From JAABYT01 sp041581935 (GTDB lineage Bacteria; Pseudomonadota; Gammaproteobacteria; HK1), in assembly GCA_041581935.1 (NCBI GenBank), contig JBFICP010000089.1, positions 1 through 11,576 of the forward strand: a stretch of 11,576 nucleotides of DNA. The letters are read 5' to 3'. This document shows, one piece after another, positions 5,826 through 11,576 of this stretch. Below the pieces are notes generated by a model that saw only the letters and a list, made by a program, of their open reading frames with translations, searched no databases and was not told where the DNA came from. Every line of letters begins with the position of its first letter. Position 1 is the stretch's first letter. Both the position numbers and the translations under genes were made by a program.

Positions 5826-6790
5826 TCCGAGACGTGCGACGGTGCGGCGCGCTCCTTCAGATTTTCTCCGCGCCAAGCATCGGTACCCGCGATACGCTCG
5901 CGGTAACGCGCCCGCCACAGAAGACGCTGTCGATTCGTGGCGTTGCCGTCGCTGAACGCTTCGCGGCCGTGCAAAATGTTGTTGCACACAATCCCCTCTC
6001 CGGCCTCGAGGCGAATGCGAAACGCGAAGGATACAGGCGGTGTGAGAAACGCGTCGAGAAACGCGACCGATTCCCGGGTCAGCGCATCGTCCTTCCAGTG
6101 AATGGATCGCGTGCGCGCGGTGTAGCGCATGTGCAGGCTGCCGTCGACCGGGCTCACCGAGAATACCGGTCCGCTGACCGCCGGGCGGCCGGCGGCCGGC
6201 TCGAGCGTGTTCTCCGGCACCGTCATGGCGTCGGGCTGCATCAAGGCTTCGACGTACGCCGGATTCGCGTCGCGCATGGCGATATATACCATCTCCGGAT
6301 CGAGCAGCCAGTTGGCACCGCCCTCGGCGGCGGCCGAGGCGCAGTGCATGACCACGCCGCGCACCTGTGTGTCGGCGGGGTTGTAGTAGCCATCGGTATG
6401 CCATCCCATGGGCCGGTCGGTGTAGGGGATGTAGCGCCGCCGGCCGCCTTCGGGCTCGCGGCGAATCGCGACGATGCCCTCATCCGGAGCCCACAGATGC
6501 CGGTCGAAGTGAACCAGACCGAGCGCCTCGCCGAAACTCGCGAGCGCCTGCGCGCTCGGACAGGCCTCCGGGGCTGCCCGGTAGAGAGCGAAGTTGGCGC
6601 GCCGGCAGGCGGCGACGATGGCGTCCCTTTCGGGCGCGGTCAGTCGGCTCAGACGCGCGATCGGGACCCGCTGAGTCTCCAGCCGCCGAGGATAATGGCG
6701 CAGCTTGTGCGCCCGCCAGCGGGCATAGGCGCGCCCGTCGTCCAGACTGAACGGGCTCTCAGGGGGGCACTGACGATGTGTCTTCGGCAC
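5822..6790 (-). CDS. TauD/TfdA-superfamily Fe(II)/2-oxoglutarate oxygenase-like protein
   Basis: A 322-residue protein from a GTG at 6790; no other plausible start lies nearby and its ribosome site is weak. MGWHTDGYYNP supplies the H131-x-D133 metal pair. NNILHGREAF supplies the distal H274. RQRLLWRARY (287-296) supplies candidate arginines, such as R289 or R293, for the 2-oxoglutarate carboxylate. Also typical are a substrate-side strand VRGVVMHCASAAAEGGANWLLD and the later SIHWKDDAL segment. The catalytic set looks complete. TauD-superfamily enzymes hydroxylate or oxidatively cleave diverse substrates (taurine, betaines, amino acids, RNA-linked groups); the substrate here is unknown. The N-terminal 60 residues are basic (ARWRAHKLRHYPRRLETQR). 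It is first of three genes with overlapping ends, followed by the 68-residue and Cas6-like genes, and is divergent from dsrA with 252 bases between. Confidence 0.88.
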   Translation of the reverse strand: MPKTHRQCPPESPFSLDDGRAYARWRAHKLRHYPRRLETQRVPIARLSRLTAPERDAIVAACRRANFALYRAAPEACPSAQALASFGEALGLVHFDRHLWAPDEGIVAIRREPEGGRRRYIPYTDRPMGWHTDGYYNPADTQVRGVVMHCASAAAEGGANWLLDPEMVYIAMRDANPAYVEALMQPDAMTVPENTLEPAAGRPAVSGPVFSVSPVDGSLHMRYTARTRSIHWKDDALTRESVAFLDAFLTPPVSFAFRIRLEAGEGIVCNNILHGREAFSDGNATNRQRLLWRARYRERIAGTDAWRGENLKERAAPSHVSE

Positions 6791-6817
6791 GCTTCGGACA
6801 TCCCTGCGGCTCGCGAC

Positions 6818-6854
6818 TTTAGCGACTAAAATATCTTAAGATTTACAACATGTT
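6818..6854. repeat. Cluster of short palindromes in the AT-rich island upstream of dsrA
   Basis: Three short inverted repeats follow each other: TTTAG-CGA-CTAAA at 6818-6830, the perfect palindrome ATCTTAAGAT at 6833-6842 and the perfect palindrome AACATGTT at 6847-6854. Such sites suit dimeric transcription factors, but palindromes arise easily in AT-rich DNA, so the regulatory reading is inference. Confidence 0.4.
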
Positions 6855-6869
6855 ATAGGCGATCTCGAT

Positions 6870-6887
6870 ATATGCCATTTGGCATAT
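6870..6887. promoter_or_regulatory. Perfect 18-base palindrome, candidate operator
   Basis: ATATGCCA-TT-TGGCATAT is a perfect inverted repeat with 8-base arms and a 2-base centre, lying 156 bases before dsrA. Its length and symmetry fit an operator for a dimeric helix-turn-helix regulator. Immediately after it, overlapping its last three bases, are two tandem copies of TATCCGGG (6885-6892 and 6893-6900). It is not followed by a T-run, so it does not look like a terminator. Confidence 0.5.
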
Positions 6888-6948
6888 CCGGGTATCCGGG
6901 AGCGGCACCTCCAAGGGACGATATCGAGGCCGCGGCGCGCCCGCTACA

Positions 6949-6984
6949 ATGCGCCGGTAGCCTGGGCACCGATGCGCCGGCGCA
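6949..6984. repeat. Repeated ATGCGCCGG and 12-base palindrome in the dsrA upstream region
   Basis: ATGCGCCGG occurs at 6949-6957 and again at 6972-6980, 23 bases apart. The second copy is part of the perfect palindrome TGCGCCGGCGCA (6973-6984). A third CGCCGG lies at 7010-7015, close to the dsrA start. In RNA these could form alternative hairpins in the dsr leader. GC-rich DNA produces such repeats by chance, so function is unproven. Confidence 0.35.
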
Positions 6985-7042
6985 ATTCCACTCATAGCAC
7001 AAAACTACCCGCCGGCAGGGTCCGATAGCAAAGAGGGCCGAC

Positions 7043-8299
7043 ATGAAAAAGCACCCGACGCCGATGCTGGATCAGCTCGAACAGGGCCCCTGGCCGAGCT
7101 TCGTGTCCGGGATCAAGCGACTGCGCGACGAGCACGCCGACCAACGGGTCGCCGGCGTCGCCAACTCGCTGCTCGGCCAGCTCGAGCATTCCTACGAGAC
7201 ACGCAAGGGATACTGGAAGGGCGGTACCGTCAGCATCTACGGCTACGGCGGCGGTATCATCCCGCGTTTCTCCGAGGTCGGTTCCGAGTATCCGGAATCG
7301 AAGGAGTTCCACACACTGCGGGTGCAGCCCCCGGCCGGCAACTACTATACGACCGACGTGCTGCGCGAGCTCGCTGCGAGCTGGGAGAAGTGGGGCTCGG
7401 GGCTCGTGACCTTTCACGGCCAGACCGGGAACATCATGTTCATCGGCGCCACCACCGAGAACACCCAGCACTTTTTCGACGAGATCAACGATTACGGCTT
7501 CGATCTCGGCGGTGCCGGGCCCTGTGTGCGAACGGCGCAGTCCTGCGTGGGCTCAGCGCGCTGTGAGCAGTCATGCGCCAATGAGCACAAGATTCACCGC
7601 ACTCTGGTGAACAACTTTACCGACGACATCCACCGTCCAGCCCTGCCCTACAAGTTCAAGTTCAAGATCTCAGGGTGCCCGAACGACTGCATGAACTCCA
7701 TCGAGCGCGCCGACTTTGCCGTCATCGGCACCTGGCGCGACGACATGAAGGTGGACCAGGACGAGGTGAAGGCCTATGTCGCGCGCAAGGGCCGCAAATA
7801 CGTGGTTGACAACGTGATAACGCGCTGTCCCACCAACGCCTTGTCGCTCGCCGACGACGACACACTGGAAGTGGACAACAGGAGCTGCGTGCGTTGCATG
7901 CACTGCCTGAACGTGATGCCCCGATGCTTGTCCCCCGGTGACGACAAGGGCGTGAGTGTTCTCATCGGCGGCAAACGCACGCTCAAGATCGGCGATCTGT
8001 TCGGCACCGTGGTCGTGCCTTTCATGAAGATGGATACGGAAGAGGACTACGAGCGGCTGGTGGAGATAGCCGAGGAAACCATCGATTTTTTCGCGGAGAA
8101 TGCGCTCGAGCACGAGCGTGTCGGGGAGATGATCGAGCGCATCGGGCTCGTCAATTTCCTCGAAGGCATCGGGCTCGAGGTCGACCCCAACATGATTGCT
8201 CACCCGCGCGAGAGCTCCTACGTGCGCACCGACGGCTGGGACGAGGAGGTCGAGAAATGGTTTGCGAGAAACGCCAAGGGCTCGGACGCCGCGGACTAG
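7043..8299 (+). CDS. dsrA: Dissimilatory (reverse) sulfite reductase alpha subunit
   Basis: A 418-residue protein with an ATG start and AAGAGGG about five bases upstream. It has the full DsrA pattern. The siroheme-[4Fe-4S] cysteines are in SCVGSARCEQSC (C168-x5-C174) and ISGCPNDCMN (C212-x3-C216). An inserted ferredoxin domain contains TRCPTNAL (C262) and CVRCMHCLNVMPRC (C282, C285, C288). The N-terminal YWKGGTVSIYGYGGGIIPRFSE and RVQPPAGNYYTTDVLREL segments are family hallmarks. DsrA pairs with DsrB as a cytoplasmic heterotetramer carrying siroheme. Here it should run in the oxidative direction, converting DsrC-bound sulfur to sulfite, because the operon contains dsrEFH. It is first in the operon, 65 bases before dsrB, with a hairpin between them. 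Confidence 0.98.
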   Translation: MKKHPTPMLDQLEQGPWPSFVSGIKRLRDEHADQRVAGVANSLLGQLEHSYETRKGYWKGGTVSIYGYGGGIIPRFSEVGSEYPESKEFHTLRVQPPAGNYYTTDVLRELAASWEKWGSGLVTFHGQTGNIMFIGATTENTQHFFDEINDYGFDLGGAGPCVRTAQSCVGSARCEQSCANEHKIHRTLVNNFTDDIHRPALPYKFKFKISGCPNDCMNSIERADFAVIGTWRDDMKVDQDEVKAYVARKGRKYVVDNVITRCPTNALSLADDDTLEVDNRSCVRCMHCLNVMPRCLSPGDDKGVSVLIGGKRTLKIGDLFGTVVVPFMKMDTEEDYERLVEIAEETIDFFAENALEHERVGEMIERIGLVNFLEGIGLEVDPNMIAHPRESSYVRTDGWDEEVEKWFARNAKGSDAAD

Positions 8300-8315
8300 C
8301 TGAATGAGTAATCGT

Positions 8316-8347
8316 TGCCTGTAGGCGCGATCTCGTTCCTGCAGGCA
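8316..8347 (+). other. Possible RNA hairpin in the dsrA-dsrB gap
   Basis: TGCCTGTAGG (8316-8325) and CCTGCAGGCA (8338-8347) pair over ten positions (nine Watson-Crick pairs and one G-U) around a 12-base loop. There is no T-run after it, and the dsrB ribosome site (AAAGGA, 8355-8360) lies a few bases beyond. It is therefore unlikely to be a terminator; it could be a processing or stability element. The role is inferred from pairing alone. Confidence 0.5.
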
Positions 8348-8364
8348 GCACCACAAAGGACTCG

Positions 8365-9441
8365 ATGATGGCGACAGAACGCAGAATGCCAATCGAAAGC
8401 GGATGCCCGGACGGGTTCCAGTACATGCATCCGACCATGTTGCGCAACTTCGGACAGTGGAAATACCACACCCATCCGCGGGTTGGCGTGCTCTGCCATG
8501 TGGCCGAGAGCGGCGACGAAATTTGGACCGTGCGCGCAGGGACTCAACGAATTCTCGACGTCTTCACGCTGCGAAAGCTCTGCGACATCGGCGACAAGTA
8601 CGCAGATGGCCACGTGCGCTTTACCATTCGCAGCAACATCGAGTTCATGGTGGACGACGAGGCCAAGGTCGACCCGCTGATCGATGCGCTGGAGGCCGAA
8701 GGCTTCGTCGTCGGCGGCACTCAAAACTCGGTGGCTTTCATCTCGCATACGCAGGGGTGGCTTCACTGCGACATACCCGGAACCGATGCTTCCGGTGTGG
8801 TCAAAGCGTTGATGGACGAGCTCATCGACGAGTTCAAACGCGCCGAGATGCCGAATCGCGTTCACATCACGACGTCGTGCTGTCAGATCAACTGCGGCGG
8901 ACAGGGCGATATCGCGATCAACATCCAACATACCAAGCCGCCGAAGATTAACCATTCCCTGGTGGCAAACGTCTGTGAGCGCCCGGCCGTAGTGGCACGC
9001 TGCCCCGTTGCGGCCATCCGCCCGGCGATGGTGGACGGAAAGCCGACGCTCGAAGTCGATGAGAAAAAGTGCATTTGCTGTGGCGCCTGTTACCCGCCCT
9101 GTCCGCCCATGCAAATAAACGATCCCGAGCACTCGAAGCTCGCCATATGGGTCGGCGGTAATCACTCCAATGCGCGCAGCAAGCCTTCATTCCAGAAGCT
9201 CGTTGCCGCGGGCATACCGAACAATCCACCGCGTTGGCCCGAGGTGACGCGAATCGTAAAGAAGATTCTTGCGGCCTACAAAGAAGATGCCAAGGACTGG
9301 GAGCGCATCAATGACTGGATCGATCGCATCGGTTGGCCGCGCTTTTTCGAGCTGACGGAGCTACCGTTCACCAAGTTCCACATCGACAACTGGCGAGGCT
9401 CTCGCAAGAGCTTGAACGCTTCCAGCTACATTCGGTTTTGA
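8365..9441 (+). CDS. dsrB: Dissimilatory (reverse) sulfite reductase beta subunit
   Basis: A 358-residue protein starting at an ATG with AAAGGA about five bases upstream; a second ATG follows directly. The siroheme-site cysteines match DsrB: C135 in GWLHCDIPGTD, and C172, C173 and C177 in TTSCCQINCGGQGDIAIN. The ferredoxin domain is KKCICCGACYPPCPPM (C236, C239, C242, C246), with C213 in ARCPVAAIRP. The C-terminus (KDWERINDWIDRIGWPRFFE and onward) is typical of DsrB. In the DsrA2B2 enzyme the DsrB siroheme site is the catalytic one, and DsrC inserts its C-terminal arm there. The stop codon ends two bases before the dsrE start, so dsrE is likely translated by coupling. Confidence 0.98.
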   Translation: MMATERRMPIESGCPDGFQYMHPTMLRNFGQWKYHTHPRVGVLCHVAESGDEIWTVRAGTQRILDVFTLRKLCDIGDKYADGHVRFTIRSNIEFMVDDEAKVDPLIDALEAEGFVVGGTQNSVAFISHTQGWLHCDIPGTDASGVVKALMDELIDEFKRAEMPNRVHITTSCCQINCGGQGDIAINIQHTKPPKINHSLVANVCERPAVVARCPVAAIRPAMVDGKPTLEVDEKKCICCGACYPPCPPMQINDPEHSKLAIWVGGNHSNARSKPSFQKLVAAGIPNNPPRWPEVTRIVKKILAAYKEDAKDWERINDWIDRIGWPRFFELTELPFTKFHIDNWRGSRKSLNASSYIRF

Positions 9442-9443
9442 AG

Positions 9444-9836
9444 ATGAAACTCTCGGTTGTTCTCAACGAAGGACCTTATCAGCATCAGGCGGCCGACACT
9501 GCGTACAATTTCACGCGCGCGGCGCTTGCCAAAGGCCACGAGATTTTTCGCGTGTTTTTCTACCATGATGGCGTCAACAACGGGACGCGTCTGACGACTC
9601 CGCCCCAGGACGATCGCGACATCGTCAATCGCTGGAGTGAGCTCGCGCAGGCGCACAAACTGGACCTTGTCGTCTGCATCGCCGCGGCCCAGCGTCGCGG
9701 CATCGTCGACGAGGGCGAGCAGAAGCGCCACGGCAAGGACGCGAACAATATCGCTCCGGGATTTCGCATCTCCGGACTCGGACAGCTCATTGAGGCGGGT
9801 ATCGAATCCGATCGCGTGGTGGTATTCGGAGACTGA
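9444..9836 (+). CDS. dsrE: Sulfurtransferase DsrE, subunit of the DsrEFH sulfur relay
   Basis: A 130-residue protein. The frame is open upstream inside dsrB, but the ATG at 9444 gives the normal DsrE N-terminus (MKLSVVLNEGPYQHQAADTAYNF). The conserved active-site cysteine is C78 in DLVVCIAAAQRRGI, the same number as the catalytic Cys78 described for Allochromatium vinosum DsrE. DsrE binds sulfane sulfur as a persulfide within the cytoplasmic DsrE2F2H2 hexamer and passes it to DsrC. It is homologous to TusD of the tRNA 2-thiouridine pathway. The ribosome site is weak, and the start lies just past the dsrB stop, pointing to translational coupling. Confidence 0.97.
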   Translation: MKLSVVLNEGPYQHQAADTAYNFTRAALAKGHEIFRVFFYHDGVNNGTRLTTPPQDDRDIVNRWSELAQAHKLDLVVCIAAAQRRGIVDEGEQKRHGKDANNIAPGFRISGLGQLIEAGIESDRVVVFGD

Positions 9837-9845
9837 GGAGCAAAA

Positions 9846-10238
9846 ATGGAAGAATTACCCGAGGAGTACACAGGCGGCGTCATCAAAAAGTTCATGTATG
9901 TGAATAGACGCGCCCCCCACGGTACCATCTATGCCCAGGAGTCCCTGGAAGTGGTGCTGGTTGGCGCCGCTTTCGATCAGGACGTGAGCATCGTGTTTAT
10001 CGACGACGGCGTTTATCAGATCCGAAAGGATCAAGACACCAGCGCTATCGGAACCAAGAATTTTTCGAAGACCTTTCGAGCGCTCGAGATGTACGACGTC
10101 GAGAAACTCTATGTGGAAAAAGAATCCATGCAGGCGCGCGGCCTGACCGAAAACGACCTGAACGTGCCGGTGGAGGTGAAGACTTCCGAGGAGATCGGAA
10201 GGCTTATGGAAGAGCAGGATGTCATACTGAGTTTTTGA
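9846..10238 (+). CDS. dsrF: DsrF, subunit of the DsrEFH sulfur relay
   Basis: A 130-residue protein with GAGGAG at 9835-9840, overlapping the dsrE stop, five bases before the ATG. The pattern IKKFMYVNRRAPHGTIYAQE, then EVVLVGAAFDQDVSIVFIDDGVYQI and a LYVEKESMQARGL segment, is that of the DsrE/DsrF-like family (homologous to TusC). The protein contains no cysteine, so it cannot itself carry a persulfide; sulfur binding in the complex must rest on DsrE C78 and DsrH C20. It sits between dsrE and dsrH with 9-base gaps, as in other sulfur oxidisers. Its expected role is structural or substrate-positioning within the heterohexamer. Confidence 0.96.
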   Translation: MEELPEEYTGGVIKKFMYVNRRAPHGTIYAQESLEVVLVGAAFDQDVSIVFIDDGVYQIRKDQDTSAIGTKNFSKTFRALEMYDVEKLYVEKESMQARGLTENDLNVPVEVKTSEEIGRLMEEQDVILSF

Positions 10239-10247
10239 GACGCGCGC

Positions 10248-10556
10248 ATGGCCATATTGCACACAGTCAACAAATCGCCCTTCGAGAAGAGCTCTCTCGA
10301 GACCTGCCTGAGAATCGCGGTCGAAGGCAGCTCGGTGCTGCTTATCGAGGATGGTGTCTACGGTGCTATGGACGGCACGTCATTGAACGGCAAGCTCAGT
10401 GAGGCCAGTAACAGGTTACAATTCTACGTTCTCGGCCCCGATCTGGAGGCCAGGGGCTTGAGCGAGAAAAACGTCATGAATTGTATCGAGGTCGTCGGTT
10501 ACGACGACTTCGTCGATTTGGTAGTAAAGCACGACGCCACCCATGCGTGCCTCTGA
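10248..10556 (+). CDS. dsrH: DsrH, subunit of the DsrEFH sulfur relay
   Basis: A 102-residue protein, homologous to TusB, beginning MAILHTVNKSPFEKSSLETC. Its conserved cysteine is C20 in SLETCLR. The segment SSVLLIEDGVYGAMDGT and the C-terminal VVGYDDFVDLVVKHDATHACL complete the small Rossmann-like DsrE/DsrH fold; a second cysteine is near the end. It completes the cytoplasmic DsrEFH complex that delivers sulfur to DsrC, the product of the next gene. It starts 9 bases after dsrF and is followed by a 26-base gap to dsrC. The ATG at 10248 gives a length usual for the family. Confidence 0.96.
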   Translation: MAILHTVNKSPFEKSSLETCLRIAVEGSSVLLIEDGVYGAMDGTSLNGKLSEASNRLQFYVLGPDLEARGLSEKNVMNCIEVVGYDDFVDLVVKHDATHACL

Positions 10557-10582
10557 CAGAGAATTCGACCCAGGAGCAAGAA

Positions 10583-10915
10583 ATGTCCATACAGATTAAC
10601 GGTAAGGTCCTCGAAACGGACGAGGAAGGCTATATACAGGTTCTCGCCGACTGGAGCCCCGAAGTCGCCGAGCACATGGCGAAAGAAGACGAGTGCGATC
10701 TCTCCGAGAACCACTGGGAGGTGATCAACTTCCTGCGTGACTATTACGACGAGTATCAGGTCGCCCCTGCAGTTCGCGTGCTCACCAAGGCCATCGGCAA
10801 GAAGCTCGGCAAAGACAAAGGCAACACGAAGTATCTGTATACGTTGTTTCCCTACGGACCGGCTAAGCAGGCGTGCCGCTACGCGGGCCTGCCGAAACCC
10901 ACCGGCTGCGTCTGA
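10583..10915 (+). CDS. dsrC: Sulfur carrier protein DsrC (TusE/DsrC family)
   Basis: A 110-residue protein from an ATG preceded by CAGGAG at 10571-10576. The family core is clear: LADWSPEVAEHMAKED, then HWEVINFLRDYYDEYQVAPAVR, then TKYLYTLFPYGPAKQACRYAGLPKPTGCV. The flexible C-terminal arm holds both functional cysteines, C98 and the penultimate C109, in the C-x10-C spacing that marks true DsrC rather than single-cysteine TusE/RspA types. DsrC receives sulfur from DsrEFH, presents it to DsrAB for oxidation to sulfite, and exchanges electrons with the DsrMKJOP complex. Its place between dsrH and dsrM is the canonical one. The frame extends upstream into dsrH, but the ATG at 10583 is well supported. 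Confidence 0.98.
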   Translation: MSIQINGKVLETDEEGYIQVLADWSPEVAEHMAKEDECDLSENHWEVINFLRDYYDEYQVAPAVRVLTKAIGKKLGKDKGNTKYLYTLFPYGPAKQACRYAGLPKPTGCV

Positions 10916-10953
10916 CACATCAGACGGTAGAAGTCGGCCGTGCGTGGCCCTGG

Positions 10954-11576
10954 ATGTCGACGTTAACCGTCATTTATGCGCTGTTGCTGTATGCAGCCAC
11001 CTTCATCCTGATCGCCGGACTCGTTCGTCGCATCAATCGTTACGCGCGCACTCCCGCGCCGCTCAAGATCCCCACCACCCCGGCACCGACCAGCGTGCCG
11101 GGGGTGGTGATGCGGATGCTCGGCGAGCTTGTTTTGTTCACGAGCCTGTTCAAGGCGAACAAGCCAACGTGGTTATTCGGCTGGCTGTTCCACTTCGGGC
11201 TTCTCGTCGTTCTGATCGGGCACTTGCGTTACGTCGTCGAGCCGGTGTGGGGTTGGGTCGCGGTGGCGCAACGGCTCGGCGTCTACGCAGGCTCGGTGAT
11301 GGTGGCCGGACTCGCAGGGCTTTGGTTGCGACGGTTCGTGGTGGACCGCGTGCGCTACATATCCGCGCCTTCCGATCATCTGATGCTCGCACTGTTGGCG
11401 GCGATCGCCGTCTCGGGGCTGCTCATGCGCACCCTCTTTCACACCGATATCGTTGCGGTCAAGGCGTTCGTGCTCGGACTAGTGGCCTTCGACTGGCAAC
11501 CGCTACCGGTCGACGGCTTGCTGATGACGCACCTTGCGCTGGTCGCTTTGCTCATGATCGTTTTCCCATTCAGCAA
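10954..11576 (+). CDS. dsrM: DsrM, cytochrome b-type membrane subunit of DsrMKJOP (partial)
   Basis: From the ATG at 10954 the frame is open to the window edge (207 codons), giving MSTLTVIYALLLYAATFILIAG as a first membrane helix. Further hydrophobic segments follow at about 74-90, 110-127, 143-160 and 188-205. Histidines H80 and H90 (WLFHFGLL, LIGHLRY), H142, H163 and H193 lie in or near helices and include candidate axial ligands for b-type hemes, as in the NarI-like family. DsrM forms the quinone-interacting cytochrome b of the complex that links the DsrC thiol/disulfide pair to the respiratory chain. The ribosome site is weak, and the gene starts 38 bases after dsrC. Position after dsrC supports the call; the C-terminus is outside the window. 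Confidence 0.93.
   Translation, partial: MSTLTVIYALLLYAATFILIAGLVRRINRYARTPAPLKIPTTPAPTSVPGVVMRMLGELVLFTSLFKANKPTWLFGWLFHFGLLVVLIGHLRYVVEPVWGWVAVAQRLGVYAGSVMVAGLAGLWLRRFVVDRVRYISAPSDHLMLALLAAIAVSGLLMRTLFHTDIVAVKAFVLGLVAFDWQPLPVDGLLMTHLALVALLMIVFPFS

Larger units (their letters stand above)
6791..7042. promoter_or_regulatory. Divergent intergenic region between the TauD-like gene and dsrA
   Basis: This 252-base gap must carry control signals for both the dsr operon and the minus-strand oxygenase/Cas6-like unit. Its TauD-side part (about 6815-6890) is AT-rich in an otherwise GC-rich window and holds several palindromes, while the dsrA-side part is GC-rich and repetitive. TTTACA at 6842-6847 is a reasonable -35-like element for dsrA, but the best partner (GATATA at 6867-6872) lies at 19 bases. 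TACAAT at 6945-6950 is a good -10-like hexamer without a good -35. I cannot assign a promoter with confidence. The dsrA ribosome site AAGAGGG is at 7031-7037. Confidence 0.6.

Noticed and set aside
5826..6404. Upstream part of the long minus-strand frame that contains the 68-residue protein
   Set aside because: It lies inside the TauD-like gene in another frame and is Arg-rich and motif-free. The ATG at 5825, overlapping the TauD-like stop codon, is the credible start.
5834..6829. Long plus-strand open frame opposite the TauD-like gene
   Set aside because: Its product is Arg/Ala/Gly-rich with no motif, whereas the minus strand has complete oxygenase motifs. It is a shadow frame of GC-rich coding DNA.
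6870..6887. The 18-base palindrome as a transcription terminator
   Set aside because: It is AT-rich at the base of the stem, has only two bases for a loop and no following T-run, and lies between divergent genes where no terminator is needed.
4988..7042. CRISPR array expected next to a Cas6-like gene
   Set aside because: I looked for regularly spaced direct repeats here and in the rest of the window and saw none.
7670..9165. Minus-strand open frames opposite dsrA and dsrB
   Set aside because: His/Val/Ala-rich shadow products without motifs; dsrA and dsrB are certain on the plus strand.
1..11576. Insertion sequences, tRNA or rRNA genes, prophage genes
   Set aside because: No transposase-like frame, terminal inverted repeats, tRNA cloverleaf or rRNA-like stretch was seen.

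Overview
This window appears to be a chromosomal segment from a GC-rich, sulfur-oxidising proteobacterium, most likely a gammaproteobacterium. The main support is the gene order on the right: dsrA-dsrB-dsrE-dsrF-dsrH-dsrC-dsrM. This is the oxidative (reverse) dissimilatory sulfite reductase arrangement known from Allochromatium vinosum. DsrEFH is a marker of the sulfur-oxidising version of the pathway. The taxonomic placement is an inference; nothing here fixes a genus.

Layout, left to right. (1) 1-248, minus: the N-terminal part of a Rieske-type [2Fe-2S] protein, cut by the window edge. (2) 273-1862, plus: three tightly packed genes, encoding a LON substrate-binding-domain protein with an export-like N-terminus, a Sel1-repeat protein and a PPOX-type flavin/F420-fold protein. 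(3) 1921-2574, minus: two small unrecognised genes, a 66-residue protein followed by a 145-residue helical protein. (4) 2714-3706, plus: a ferredoxin/ferredoxin-reductase-like fusion with atypical cofactor motifs. It overlaps tail-to-tail with an unrecognised helical protein (3657-4271, minus). (5) 4380-4982, plus: a prolyl-4-hydroxylase-like Fe(II)/2-oxoglutarate oxygenase.

(6) 4988-6790, minus: three genes whose ends overlap, read in the order TauD-like 2-oxoglutarate oxygenase, 68-residue protein, Cas6/Cmx6-like RAMP protein. There is no CRISPR array or other cas gene in the window. (7) 6791-7042: a divergent regulatory region with an AT-rich island and several perfect palindromes. (8) 7043-11576, plus: the dsr operon, running off the right edge inside dsrM.

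Known roles of the dsr genes: DsrEFH (homologous to TusBCD) passes sulfane sulfur to the C-terminal cysteines of DsrC (homologous to TusE). DsrAB oxidises DsrC-bound sulfur to sulfite. The DsrMKJOP membrane complex, of which DsrM is the cytochrome b subunit, handles thiol/disulfide and quinone electron transfer. The most unusual part of the window is the Cas6-like/2-oxoglutarate-oxygenase unit, which is transcribed away from the dsr operon and shares its upstream region.
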